Assembly (NCBI GenBank): GCA_958510825.1
Contig: OY294052.1
Span: 4,485,816-4,549,815 of the forward strand
Source of the DNA: Brachypterus glaber
Taxonomy: Eukaryota; Arthropoda; Insecta; Coleoptera; Kateretidae
Direction of reading: 5' to 3'
Length of the DNA stretch: 64,000 bases
Below the pieces are notes generated by a model that had not been told where the DNA came from, did no database searches, and saw nothing but the letters and a program-made list of their open reading frames with translations. This document shows positions 46,623 to 58,093 of the stretch, piece by piece. The first letter of the stretch is position 1; each line of letters opens with the position of its first letter. Both the position numbers and the translations under genes were made by a program.

Positions 46623-46652
46623 CTAAGTTTATTCAATATTGAATAAACTTAG
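46623..46652. repeat. Perfect 30-bp palindrome
   Basis: CTAAGTTTATTCAAT followed immediately by its exact complement, with no spacer. A near-copy of the left half plus (cctaagtttatttaacgttg) stands just upstream at 46594. It lies about 90 bases beyond the stop codon of the smaller paralogue. Confidence 0.9.
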
Positions 46653-46738
46653 ATTCAAGGTAAACTGAATACTCGTCTTGGATATAGACAATTTATCTAT
46701 AATACAATACTATCCAGGAAAATGTAGAAAAAAAATAC

Positions 46739-46744
46739 TTTATT
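46739..46744 (-). terminator. Polyadenylation signal AATAAA of the smaller paralogue
   Basis: AATAAA begins two bases behind the TAA stop codon (46748-46746) on the minus strand. If used, the 3' untranslated region would be extremely short. Confidence 0.45.
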
Positions 46745-46745
46745 T

Positions 46746-49700
46746 TTAACATTTACAGTGTTGGGGTTGTATATTGCCAACTTTTTTTTCTAAATTTTGT
46801 CTAACTTTCATCTCTCTTTTTAAATGTTCTTCTAGCTTATCTTTTTGTGCCTGAATTTCCTGTAATTCCCTTTTTAAAGTGGCTCCATCTTTACAATGGA
46901 TAGATCCTGTTCCAGAATCCAAACCCGCTTTTAACTTTGCATTTTCTGCTTCCAATTCAGAAACGCGTTCCTTGAATTTACCTAGATGTGCGATTAATTC
47001 GTCATAATTTTGTCCTGCAGAACAAGTTTTCGTACTTTTGCTATCTCCCGCTTTGTTGTAGTGCTTTCCAAGTTCTTCGACAACGCGCTTGACAGCACAT
47101 TGTGATTGTTTCAACATTTGATGAACATGTTGATCGCCTGTAATAGAAACCATTTTTCTCGCTATCTCCTGTAACTTTTTGTTCTCTTCTCTGGCAGATT
47201 CTAAATCTTTTTTCATCTTTGCTATGGATTCTGAATCACTTTTGGTCATAGTTTTATACATGTTCCTTTCTTCACACATGCAGATTTCTCTTTCTTTGGA
47301 TTGTTGTTGTAGATATTTAATTTGGGATACTTTCTCCGCCAGACTTGCCTTCGTTTGAGTCAGTTCTTTTTCCAAGCAATCTATTTTTTCTTTCAGAGAG
47401 TTTGCTTCTTCTGTAACTCCTTCAACCGAATTCCTCATGTCGTGTTGGAGATGAGATAGTTTTTCATTGGATGCAGCTATGAGATAATTCTTCTTTTCTA
47501 TTTCGGCTTGAAGTGCAGCCAAATTATCTTTTTGCTTACCGTTTGTAGCTTTTAATTGTTCAATATCACATGTACACTTACTGAGAGTTTTTTCTTGGTC
47601 CACAACATAGTTTTCCAGGTTGCCGACTTGTTGTTTCAGACTTTGATTTTCATGAATAACGTCCTTGGCCGAGTCCACTTGCGTTTGCAGCATGTCACAT
47701 TTACACTCCATACCCAATAATTCTTCGTATTTTTGTTTATAAATATCCCTTTCCTTCTTAAGGCTATCATACATGTTACTCTGAGAACCCATAACTTGTA
47801 CCTGCTCCTGTAGTTGAGACATATCGCTTAATTTTATTTGTAATTTATCCCGTTCAAGTTTTAGAATCTCATTTTCTTTGTTTTTAGACTTTAGATCGTC
47901 ATTTTCTTTCTGCATATTTTTCATTCTGTTTTCCATGTTTTCTTTTTCTCTCTGTAATTCTGCAAGTTTTTTTCGTAATTCGTCTGAAGATTTTTCTGTA
48001 ATCTCGCCTATATCTTTATGTGACTTTCGCAGCTGTTCTAATTCTCTACTTAGTTTGTCTTTTTCTTTTAAAATGTCATCCATCTTTTTAGACGCTTCTT
48101 TGCAAGCCTTTAATTCTGATTCCAGGTTGCTTATTCTGTCCATCATTTTGTCTCGTTCTTGGCCTAGTTTATCTAAGCTTTTATTATGTGTTTCAACGTC
48201 TGTTTTTAAGCTATGTTCTGGTTGTGATCCTATTTGTTTCTGAAGATTTTCTTGCTCCAATTTTAACCTATCGTTTTCAGCTTGTATATTAGACAGTTTT
48301 TTACAATATTGTCTCAAGTTTTCAACTTGCTTTCTTACTTCTGAACTTAATATTTTACCATTTTTCATTTCTTCGATGTCATTTGCCAAGTTAGACAATG
48401 CATTTTCGCAATTATCTTCAAATTTGCCATCTTTTTTACTCTGAAAATTATCAGATTTGTTAACAGGTTAACTACCATTTACAAGAATGACTCGTATGAC
48501 TCGTCAGCTACGGGTTATCTCGTATAGATGGCATTTGGCATCTAGGCCAAGGCGGAGTGCTAAATGCAAATTTATTTTCATGCTAGTGGTAATACAGTGC
48601 GATCCAAAAGTCCAACACCCCCCCCCCCTCTTAACTTTTGAAGGAGTTCAGATATCGACTTTTTCAAAAGTTAAGAGAGGGGTGACTTTTGCACTGATCT
48701 GTATATTAAAAAAAAACTAATAGTTTATTAGTTATGTATGAGTATAAATAAAAAAAAATGTAAAAAATCTTTAAAATAATACCTTTGATACAGGAGTGCT
48801 TGCTGCATTCTAAAAATAATAATAATAATAAGTATTGTGTTACCTCACGACTAATATAGAATATGTCATTTGATTTTCATAAGTTAGATGTAGATTTTGG
48901 TTGCTGGGTATATAATAATTCACCAGGAAACTATATGTCTATTAACCAAATATATCAATATATTTAACTTATTTAAAAAAAAGTAATTGTTTAATTTTTA
49001 GAAAATAGATTAAATCAATGTTTACCTCTGAGCTTTTTATGTTTAACAAAAAAAAAATTTTTAATTATCCTTTCATTTGAAGGTCTAGAAGCTATACCGT
49101 TTGATAGTGCTACTTAAACGCAGTAGAAATGCAGAGTTTATAAATTTACCTTAAACAGTATCTCTTGCCCCTAAAAAATAATAAATTGTAAGTTTTGTCT
49201 CAGTACAGGATATTTTTTTTCACCGGAAATGAATCGAATTTTTTACACATCTTGTATTAACTTCACTTGGTATTCAAAGATTTGCAAATAATAGAGGTGT
49301 CTGCGAGATCCCTAAGAATATTATTCTTCTCGGGACCTTTTAAGTATATTATTAAATCAAAGTAATCTTTTAGGTATTAAACTAAAAATGAGTACTTCAT
49401 TAGGAATAACGCGAGTGACGCAGATTCCTCTGTTTGCAAATGCTATAATAAAATTTTACCTCTCCTTCATTCAAAGCTAATAACATGGATATTAGTGCTT
49501 CAACTGGAATTAAACTTCCCAAACACTAAAACAATAATAATGTATTACGTGAGAATCTCAGTAGGAAGTAATAGCTATTACATCAGGGACATGATTCTTG
49601 AAATCTGCGAGTAGAAGTACCGCACAAATGGAGCTCTCTACAACTAGAATTATGAAACAAAAGACATCTACCCTATCTCTATCTCATTTGTGCTACACTT

Positions 49701-50818
49701 TCCAGCCAACCAAATAAATACTGTATTTGTTTTTCATACAACAAATACAGTATTTATTTGGTTGGCCGGGAAGTGTAGCACTGAGTGGCACGAACGAACA
49801 TAGCTAATGTGAATCTGTAGAATAAGATAATTCTACTAAAATTTAGATGGCGCCAGTAATTTTTTTAATAAAAATAATAGTTACACTTTTCGCCCGGCCA
49901 AGTAAATATTGTATTTGTTCAACAAAGAACAAATACAGAATTTGTTTGGTTGGGTGGAAGTGGGAGTGTATGTATGTCTTCTATCCTTTTTGGGTAGAAC
50001 TTTTGTCCCTGTCTAATCTAACGGGAGAAATCGCCATTGAGCTTGCTTCAATATTAACATCGTTTTCACTTCCTACACACCGCGGTTGACGTATAACTAT
50101 ATATTCCTGACCATTAGTTATCGTGATATTAGCGTCATTGTACTACTACCACAAATTCAAGAATTATGCCCCAGCAGGCCATTTTTATCGCTATATCTTT
50201 TGCCTACATTGTTCGATTTTTTTTACAGACATAACCATCTTCCACATAAAACATAACTACACATTAATAGGACATTATTGGTAAGTAACCCTCGTTTTAT
50301 TAAATTTTTTGAATTGCAACTGCAACTAAAGGCACTGGATAGGCAGGTTTGTTAGGGTAGGTAGGTAGTTTCCTGCGGAACAACTCAAACTACTTACCTA
50401 GTGCTCTAGCTGCAACGCGTTCCTATCAAAAATAAAATTTTATCCACTTAGAATCGCATAAAACCTGTTACACAAATCGAGTTGAACCAAGTAAAATTTG
50501 GAATTTTAGTCGGTTAGTGTAAAAAGTTTTATGAGATTCTATGTGGTAAAAATTTTATTTCATAGGGATTGTGTGGAAGATGTGACTACACAGACATAGC
50601 GCCCTCAATTTCTCATTAATGAGTGTTCTACTTACTTTGCCTCTATTTTTAACTAAAAGTTCTAGAATATATTGCCTCCTCTGTTCAACATCATCACTCC
50701 AGACCCTAACATCAGTTGCAGAGGTGTAATTTTTAAGCCTAGCCTCAGATCTTCGAGGTTGAAGTCTGTAACCAACATTGTCTTGGAATACTAATAATTT
50801 TCTACCTACATACGACAT
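46746..50818 (-). CDS. Coiled-coil protein, smaller paralogue of the giant gene
   Basis: Exons 50818-50636, 49525-49460, 49170-49150, 48809-48783 and 48440-46746, all phase 0, about 663 residues. Exon 1 starts MSYVGRK and holds TSATDVRVW and RRQYILELLVKN. Exon 2 has CLGSLIPVEALISMLL. Both match exons 1-2 of the gene at 28142-45289. Exons 3 and 4 are only 7 and 9 codons but have clean splice sites. The last exon begins SKKDGKFED and is coiled coil for nearly its whole length, with ERDIYKQKYEELL matching ERDQYKQKYESLM of the paralogue; it ends CKC. No signal peptide or membrane segment. It lacks the DKDGKP array. Family unknown to me; probably an elongated structural protein (inference). A TA-flanked element lies 143 bases upstream of the start codon. 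Confidence 0.8.
48595..48701. mobile_element. TA-flanked MITE, 107 bp, with C run
   Basis: Starts CAGTGCGATCCAAAAGTC and ends GACTTTTGCACTGATCTG, with TA on both sides. The inner arms CTCTTAACTTTTGAA pair with TTCAAAAGTTAAGAG. A run of nine or ten C near 48625 may be variable in length. Located in the last intron of the smaller paralogue. Confidence 0.8.
49689..49782. mobile_element. Hairpin element, copy 1 of an adjacent pair
   Basis: GTGCTACACTT, AGCCAACCAAATAAATACTG and TATTTGTT pair with the complement across a short loop, about 40 bases per arm. A diverged relative stands about 90 bases further at 49870-49972. Both lie in intron 1 of the smaller paralogue. Confidence 0.8.
49870..49972. 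mobile_element. Hairpin element, copy 2 of an adjacent pair
   Basis: CACTTTTCGCCCGGCCAAGT pairs loosely with GTTTGGTTGGGTGGAAGTG, and ATTGTATTTGTTC pairs with GAACAAATACAGAAT. More diverged than the neighbour at 49689-49782, but the same design. Confidence 0.6.
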
Positions 50819-50960
50819 TTTTATCTTGTTAATTTATGATTTCTAACATGTAACAAAATATTTGTTTAATTTTTTACTTCATTCTGCTTAAGAATGAATA
50901 ATTTTGAATAAACTTGTTTAGTGTCAGTTTGACAGATTTTAATGATCTGACTCAACTATA

Positions 50961-51483
50961 CACGGTGTATTTGAAATCGGGTCAATAATTTTAAGGGGTG
51001 ATTCTACATCATAAAATATGATCAAAAGTTCCTATAAACATGTCTAAAAATGCGTCGTAATGGAGCTAAGCCCCTTTGAGAGTGGCTAAAAAAATCGATT
51101 TTTATTTAATAACTCGGGGACCCTTTGAGATATAGTAACGAGGGTTTGCACGTGAACTAGTCTTAATAAGGCCCATCTTCATATGTTATTTTCATGTACT
51201 TATTTTAACCAGAGGCGTGCGAAACGGGGAGGCCTTAACAGTTTTTTGTCCCAAACTTTTTCCTGTGTATTTTTTTTGTAATCTAATTTTTGGAACATGA
51301 TCCATCAGGTCAAAAGACATAAAAAAAGGTACTCTTGTTCTAATACTCTAGGATTAACCGTTTTCGAGAAAAAATCATTTAAAGGTGACATTTTACGCTT
51401 TGAGGACGAAAAATTAAATACTAAAATCTTGAAAACCAAAATTTCACCCCTTAAAATATTGACCCTATTAAAAATACACCGTG
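50961..51483. mobile_element. CACGGTG foldback element, 523 bp, copy 1
   Basis: Ends CACGGTGTATTTGAAAT and ATACACCGTG, flanked by TA on both sides. The interior shares 'gtctaaaaatgcgtcgtaa' and 'aataactcggggaccctttgag'-like sequence with copies at 60577-61504 and 62379-63100. Sits just upstream of the smaller coiled-coil gene. Confidence 0.75.
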
Positions 51484-52094
51484 TATTAATACTCTAGATT
51501 TAGGCAATTGCCTAGGGCCGCACATTTCTAAAATGGCCCTTTTTGGTGACGTGTGTCTGGGGTGAAGAGGTTTGCTCATGAACTCAGTTGTTTTTTTATC
51601 ATTAGTTTTTTTTTGGGGGTGGGGGCATGTTTAGGGCTGTAAATTAATGTTGCCTAGGGCGGAAAATTCAGTAAATCCGGACCCGAGTAGGGTTAAAACA
51701 CAGGGTAGAATTAAAAAATTTATAATTTGAAATATTTTTATTTTATTAATGTACATTTTGTATAAGACAAGCTTTTCTCATACAGAATAGTAATTTTAAG
51801 TTAGTTTAAAATACATAGTCACTTTTAATTGACTGTACAGTATATACTATGCGGAAAATAAACAAAAAAAAATAAGAAGACTCTAAAAAGATAACAATTA
51901 AAATCAACAATATTAGTTGACATACCCAACAGATTTAACATTAAAGCACTCTTAAGATTAGTAAAATTACTTACATTTTGTTGTTTACTCTATCACAGTA
52001 TTCCGAATTTATAAATTTTAAAATAGAACCAAATTTACAGCTATTCGGATTAACGTCATTACAAAATACCTTAATACCGAGTATATTGCATGTT

Positions 52095-52752
52095 TAATAT
52101 TCCCTTATTTTCTTAAATTAATAACAATTTTTATTAATATAATTGAATTTTTCTTATTTTTTTTTCGAGAAGCATTTTTTTGTCTTTATATATATTTGAT
52201 TCTTTTTTAGCGCTTAACCTTCATACGGTAGCGTTCATTCCAGGCAGCGAACCGAAGTCAGTCAGTAATTAGTATTCAATTGCTCTACAACAAGTACGAT
52301 GTGTGTTTACCAACGAACTAACAACTCTTCTCTCTAGAATACGCATACCGTTAATATAAATCGCCAACATCTCGGTTTGTTTGTAAACAAATAGTAGGTA
52401 TATTCAGGCCTGAACAAAGCTGTGCGAGTAAGACAGATAAATGTATATGTTGGCTACGTTTTTGTCAGTTTTTACAAATGAGAGAAGAGTTATTAGTTCG
52501 TTGGTGTTTAACTCGTGTATTATTCTTTTCGCACGAAAATTACACAATTAAAGCTCTGAACTTTCTATGAATATATAGTCAAACTGCTCTCCCAAAATGC
52601 TATCGCGCGCACTAGGATAAAGGTGTATCTACAGCATTTCAGAGAAGAAATACTAGATCTAGTCAGAAAAGCTTGCAAAGGAATAAGGTAATATATAGCG
52701 CTGGTCCTTAATTACAGTTCAATTTTTTTGCATTTAACCCCCAGTTTTACAT
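52095..52752. repeat. Dispersed repeat Z, copy 1 (interrupted)
   Basis: Shares TATAGTCAAACTGCTCTCCC, ATGCTATCGCGCGCACTAGG and 'agcgctggtccttaattacag' with 55740-56163 and about 61540-61778. It is broken by the hAT-like MITE at 52311-52503. Ends CCCCAGTTTTAC. Class unknown. Confidence 0.65.
52311..52503. mobile_element. hAT-like MITE, 193 bp, copy 2
   Basis: CAACGAACTAACAACTCTTC at the left and a complement ending GTTCGTTG at the right, flanked by GTGTTTAC and GTGTTTAA (7 of 8 bases equal). Its interior is inverted relative to the copy at 5864-6117. Inserted into dispersed repeat Z. Confidence 0.8.
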
Positions 52753-52768
52753 TGCATTACATTGCATC

Positions 52769-53019
52769 GGGAGGCATAGCGTGGTGGCTAGCGCGTATGC
52801 ATAGCAAGTCTACTATCGTGAGTTCGATTCTCACTGGCGCCGATTTGCCTTTTTCAGTTAATTAATAATTGAAATTTGGCGAAGGCAATAAGTGAAACGG
52901 ACACTCCCTAGAAACTGGTTCGAAAGTCAGTATAAGCCGGTGGTTCCCACACAAGTCCTGGACTTAGGGGATGCTTAATTAAGTAGAATAGTACGAGGTT
53001 AAACAAACAAACAAACAAA
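52769..53019 (+). mobile_element. tRNA-derived SINE, copy 2
   Basis: The tRNA-like head GGGAGGCATAGCGTGGTGGC, with a B box GTTCGATTCTC, ends GGCGCCGA. The same body as at 26246-26510 follows (ATTGAAATTTGGCGAAGGC, CAAGTCCTGGACTTAGGGG), and the tail is AAAC repeats. The head differs clearly from the other copy, while the body is well conserved. Confidence 0.85.
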
Positions 53020-53720
53020 TTTCTCCCATTTACCATGGTAACTTGCTGTTGTGAATGATCAGTAATAGAAAATTACCATGGTAAAATGGATGGTAATATA
53101 ATGTGACCGTATTTAGGTATTTTGTGATGACCAGTTCGAATAGCGGTGAATGTTATTACCATTTGAATAAAAAAGTTGATATTTGTATACCAAGGTCTGC
53201 AAACTTACTTCCAACAGGTGTATGCACTAAACTTTTTCTACGACCAGTATTATTGACTACGTTTACACCATAAACTACCGTAGTTATAAAAACGGTATGT
53301 CTTAATATCCATTAAATCCAAAGCGTGTACATATAATAACTAAAATAAGTACCAAAAATATTGCCAACAATCGGAAAAACAAAACTACCTACATAAAAAA
53401 CTTTTGCTATATAATATTCAAATGTATCAGGTATTTCTTTTGTTTGACTAAGTTTGGAAATATCGGTATTTGTAAATCTTTACACGGCTTTTTATCACAG
53501 CTAAATCCTGATTATTAACTCTAACCCTGTTGTTCAAGAGAGTTAGATTTATAACTCCCGATTAATAAATACGGTAGTAATAACTACAGTAGTGGGGTCT
53601 CGTGTAAATAATAGATTCCTCATTTTGAATCGTAGAAAAGCCTCTTTTTACTGGAGTTTTGCCTGAAGAAGTAATTTTGCCACCGGTAATAAATTGGTAA
53701 AAAATAATACCGATGAAATA

Positions 53721-54314
53721 GTCGGAGAGCAGGTGACCATTTTTATTTCCTTATTTTCTCCCGGCTGTATTTTGTATATGTCAAAATAAATTCAAATTAA
53801 ACTATTTTCAAATTGCTAGGCTCCAAAAGCTCTGGCAATGAGCTACCAAAAAATCTATTTTTAACTTACCAAGTCATATACATTACATTTATTACATTCA
53901 CATTAAGCTATTTCCATAGTTATACACAATAATTCTGGGGCCAAGGGGTAAGAACAGTCTTTAAAAAGTGCCTTTGACATATGTGATACTTAATTTTTTA
54001 AAGAAATGAGAATTTATGAAATGACATTTTGATTAAATGAAAATTCTTTACACTTTTTAGTGTTGACATATGTCAAATAAACTTTTTAAAGCCTTTTTTA
54101 CCCCTTGGTCTACTGAACAATTGTGTAAAACTGTGAAAATAGACTAAATGTAATAAATGTAATTTGTTTGACTCGGTAAGTTAAAAATATATTTTTCGGC
54201 GACCCCATTTCACCATCTTTTCGCGGCTTCTAGCTTAATTTGAATGCACTTTAAGACATATATAAAATACAGCTGGGAGAAAATTATGAAATAAAAATGG
54301 TCAGCAGCTTTAGA
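53721..54314. mobile_element. TIR element, about 594 bp, deleted copy
   Basis: The ends GTCGGAGAGCAGGTGACCAT and the complement region ATGGTCAGCAGCTTTAGAC match the termini of the larger element at 58094-59150. Both share 'aattctggggccaaggggta' inside. This copy is about 460 bases shorter. Confidence 0.65.
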
Positions 54315-54833
54315 CTAAAACTAAAATGTCTTCAAAAAGTTTTCGGAAAATTGATATTTCGGAAGCCCGAGTAAACAATGTAAGATTTTAGGTTCGCACA
54401 GTAATACTGAAAGTGGGACCTTTCACCATCTCACCCCAATTTTATACACCCTCTTAAAATAGAGAATGTATATTCAAACAACTTTGCTATAATCTTTCTT
54501 TTAAATAAACCCATAATACAACACATTATTAACAAATTAAACCTAACAATAACTAAATAACTGCAATGCAATTTTATTTGATGTGAAGTAAGTATACAGA
54601 ATGTTTTAAACGACCCTAACTTTATACAGCGTGAAATTTTCAAAATGCGATAACTCTGAAAAAAATTTCTTGAGTTAGGGGTATTTAAAAACGAACTGTA
54701 TAATAAAGTGTTTTTTATCACTCTACATGTTTTACTTACATTCATTGTAGGGTCATTTCTATATTCTAACAGTTTATTATTTGTACATAAACTAAATAAT
54801 AACTCAAAACTATACTCTATTTAATTTCATTAT

Positions 54834-55049
54834 TATGGTCTGTTTTTTTTAAGCAAGAGAGTAAATTAAAAATCGCACAGTGAATATTTTCAAAACAGAT
54901 TCGAATATAAGATGTTCGAATATACTGCGTAGTTTATTTTATAAAACATAGCTATATTCTGTACACAAACATATACTATTCAAACCTGTTGTAAAAATAT
55001 ATACTGTGCGATTTTTAATTTACTATATTGCTTGAAAAAACAGACCATA
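54834..55049. mobile_element. TIR element, about 216 bp
   Basis: TATGGTCTGTTTTTTTTAAG at the left and its complement ending CAGACCATA at the right. The inner arms AATTAAAAATCGCACAGT pair with ACTGTGCGATTTTTAATT. The terminal TA may be the target duplication. Confidence 0.8.
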
Positions 55050-55132
55050 GTAACTTTTTTAGTTACTAATAAAGAAATATAATAGGGTATACTTTATTTT
55101 CTTTCTAAACCTCTAAATTATCTAAAAAGATA

Positions 55133-55317
55133 TAAACTGATCGAAAAAAGTTAAGGATATTTTGGTTTCTATTAGAAAAAATAATGGAAAAAACAAAAAA
55201 TGGCCCGGCGCTGTCTCATTATCTTGTTATGGGATGTCTTGAACCAAGATCAGTTAAATCGTTTAATTTTAAGTATGCCTCAAGGGCAATATCCTTAACT
55301 TGTTTCGATTAGTTTAT
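55133..55317 (+). mobile_element. Deleted Tc1-like element, about 185 bp
   Basis: Starts AACTGATCGAAAAAAGTTAA and ends with a complement (TTAACTTGTTTCGATTAGTT). Between them remain the 5' end and a piece reading DQDQLNRLILSMPQG, equivalent to the transposase end at 20657-20770. Confidence 0.7.
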
Positions 55318-55593
55318 TTCACATTACACCTTACATAAGCCTTACGATGGTTATATTTTGATATTATTATTTAGTTTCCGTTTCAGTAATAAAAAATATT
55401 TGATGACACTGCAGTAAAATAAAAAGATATATCTCTATATTCATATGTATATACACATCTAAAAAAATACATTGCAAGAAAAAATATTATCTTAATGATA
55501 TTATAGTTCAATCTAGATATACATATATACATTATCCATAAATGGACGTTGGCAAAAATAGTGTTAAATAACAACACAACCAAAAAAAGTTAA

Positions 55594-56186
55594 AAATTAT
55601 TACTTGGACTAGAGATATCATTCTGTACTTAGAAATTTGTTCCTTTTTTACCAAATTACCCACTTTGGACTATTTACCTCCTAGCAAAAAAAATTGGCGT
55701 GATGGGAGAATACTGATATCATTTTTGGATTCAACTATTCAAAATTTGTTAGGAATAATATGTCTAGTTGTTTAATCTTCCCTTATTTTGTTTTTTAGAA
55801 GGATTTTTATTGTCCTTATATATATTTTATTCTTTTTTGGCGCTTGACCTTTGAACGGTAGCCTTCATTCTGGTCAGCGAACCAATTTCAGTAAGTATTA
55901 AGTATTCAATCGAACCACTAACGGTGCGTTCCCGCGTGTATCATACTCTCGCACGAAAATCACACAAAGTTACGTATTTCTTATGAATATATAGTCAAAC
56001 TGCTCTCCCAAAATGCTATCGCGCGCACTAGGATAAAGGTGCAAGAGAAGAAATACTAGATCTAGTTAGAAGAGCTTTAAAGGAATAAGGTAATAAATCT
56101 TTCTTTATCTAGCGCTGGTCCTTAGTTACAGTTCAATTTTTTTCGCATTTAACCCCCAGTTTTACACTAGTCCAAGTAATTATTTT
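55594..56186. mobile_element. Element with TIR ATTACTTGGACTAG around dispersed repeat Z, copy 2
   Basis: ATTACTTGGACTAG at 55600 and CTAGTCCAAGTAAT ending near 56181 are exact complements. Between them is dispersed repeat Z (about 55740-56163), also found at 52095-52752 and 61540-61778 without these ends. Confidence 0.55.
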
Positions 56187-56926
56187 ATTTATGGTTCAGT
56201 GTAAATGACCAAAAAAAAAGAAGAAAATCTAATAGTCTGAAATGGGAGTTGTTAGTGTTTTTAAATAAAATTATATTTTAAAATGGGTAGTTCTAATTAA
56301 ACTAAAGCATCAACGACGGTTTAAAACTATAGTACTTACGTCTTAAAGACGTTAAATTAAAATGTATCTATGTTTTATCATTAAAAATAATAAATTATCC
56401 TATTAAATATAAAACAAGGTGCTTTATTGGACGAATAACGTTTTTTTTAACTAATAGCCCTATGGGGCTCTAGTTCTAGTGCCCCTAGGCCCTAGAATCG
56501 TTTTGAGAATAGTATTTAGAGTGGTCCATTTTTTGCTAAAGGAGGGAAAGAAAAAATTGTTATTTTTTTTTATTTTTCGAAAAAAAAAATGGTTTTTGTC
56601 CAGAAAAGCCCCATGTAAAATATTCAAAAAATATTAGGATGGGGAACAGTAAAATAAACTTCTAATTTCATGAGAAAGTAGAAATTCAATCACGAAACTA
56701 GTTCACCTTCTAAACAATATTTGTTTTCCATCCCATTTTTTTTTTCGTGAACAAGAAAAACGGCATTTTAACATCTCTATTCCACATTTCTCTACTCCAC
56801 AACATCTCATATTCCATAACATCACTCCTCCATAACATCACTCCTCCATAATATCTCTATTCCACAGCAACTCTATTCTGTATTACGTACTTGCTTAATA
56901 GAGAGTTTAAGTGCTGAATGCGTAAT

Positions 56927-57450
56927 AGTATATTAAAGTACTAGTTTCATAACATATGTTTTTAGCGCACGAGTACAAGTTTAGAAAACGAACCGCTTGC
57001 GGCGAGTTTTCTAAAGTACTAGTGCGCTAAAAACGTGTTATGAAACGGTGCTTTATACAATTTTTTCTATTTTGCTCTAAAATTTAAAAAAACTTACATT
57101 TAAATTGATGACTGATTTAGGGATTTTTGTTTTGGATTGGCATTACAGTTTACACCATGTTTAAAATTCTAAGAACAAATAATATTTTGATATATTTTAT
57201 AGTCATCTCTTCTCTTTTTCACTGCAAGTAACCAAGCCACAATTTTAACATGGTAAAAATAACCTAAACACAAAATTTTGTAGAAAATTCAACTTTAAAG
57301 CGACATTGGCATTTGCACGGAAAACGTCAAGCGATAGACCAGGTCTGTTGCCAACCCAAAAGAACAAAAAGTACAGACCTCTTATGGGCCTATAAGAACA
57401 CGCAAAATGCGTGTGATTATGAGCTTATAAGAGTCGCAAAATAGAAAAAT
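56927..57450. repeat. Dispersed element X, copy 3
   Basis: Same limits as the copy at 21148-21660 (AGTATATTAAAGTACTAG to AAAATAGAAAAAT), with few differences. It also lacks the 140-base segment of the copy at 10231-10833. Confidence 0.7.
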
Positions 57451-58093
57451 TATTAAAATTTTCAAGTTGTTCCTTTATGGGACCTTTTACGAGGTTTGCT
57501 TGTTAACGTTTTGTTCCACTAAGGAAAAATTATCTTTAGATATCAAGCCATTACGTAGTGCAGAATAGAGATGTTGTGGAATAGAGATGTTATGGAGCAA
57601 AGATGTTATGGAATAGAGATGTTGTAGAGTATAAAAATGTGGAGTAGATATGTTTAAATGCCAGAAAAAATACACAAATAAAAATATTATTGAAATTAAG
57701 TCGGAGTTGGCACATTTAAGCGGTACTTTAGATACCTTATAAAAGAAAAGAAATTTAAAATGTATAGTTAAAAAATAATATAGACAAAAGAAAATGCGTA
57801 CAGCATGTTTATTTACCATTATTCTAGTGCATTAAAAATATTTTTACGTAAATCTGTTGTAAATTTATTAATTTACTAACTATATTAGGCAAATGGTAGT
57901 TAAACACTATGTATGTTTTAGTTACAATATTTTCTTTTTAATATTCTGGAATTATATCTACTATTTATATGATATAATTTAACTTTTTTTAAAATATAAA
58001 TTCACTTTTAATAATTTAAAAACAGGAATTTGTTCAAATAAGTTTAATGAAAAGTTATAGGACAACTTTTCAAGTACACGTTCGCTCGGAATA

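Noticed and set aside
54431..54745. A 104-codon minus-strand open frame
   Set aside because: It lies in repeat-rich DNA with no domain or splice support.
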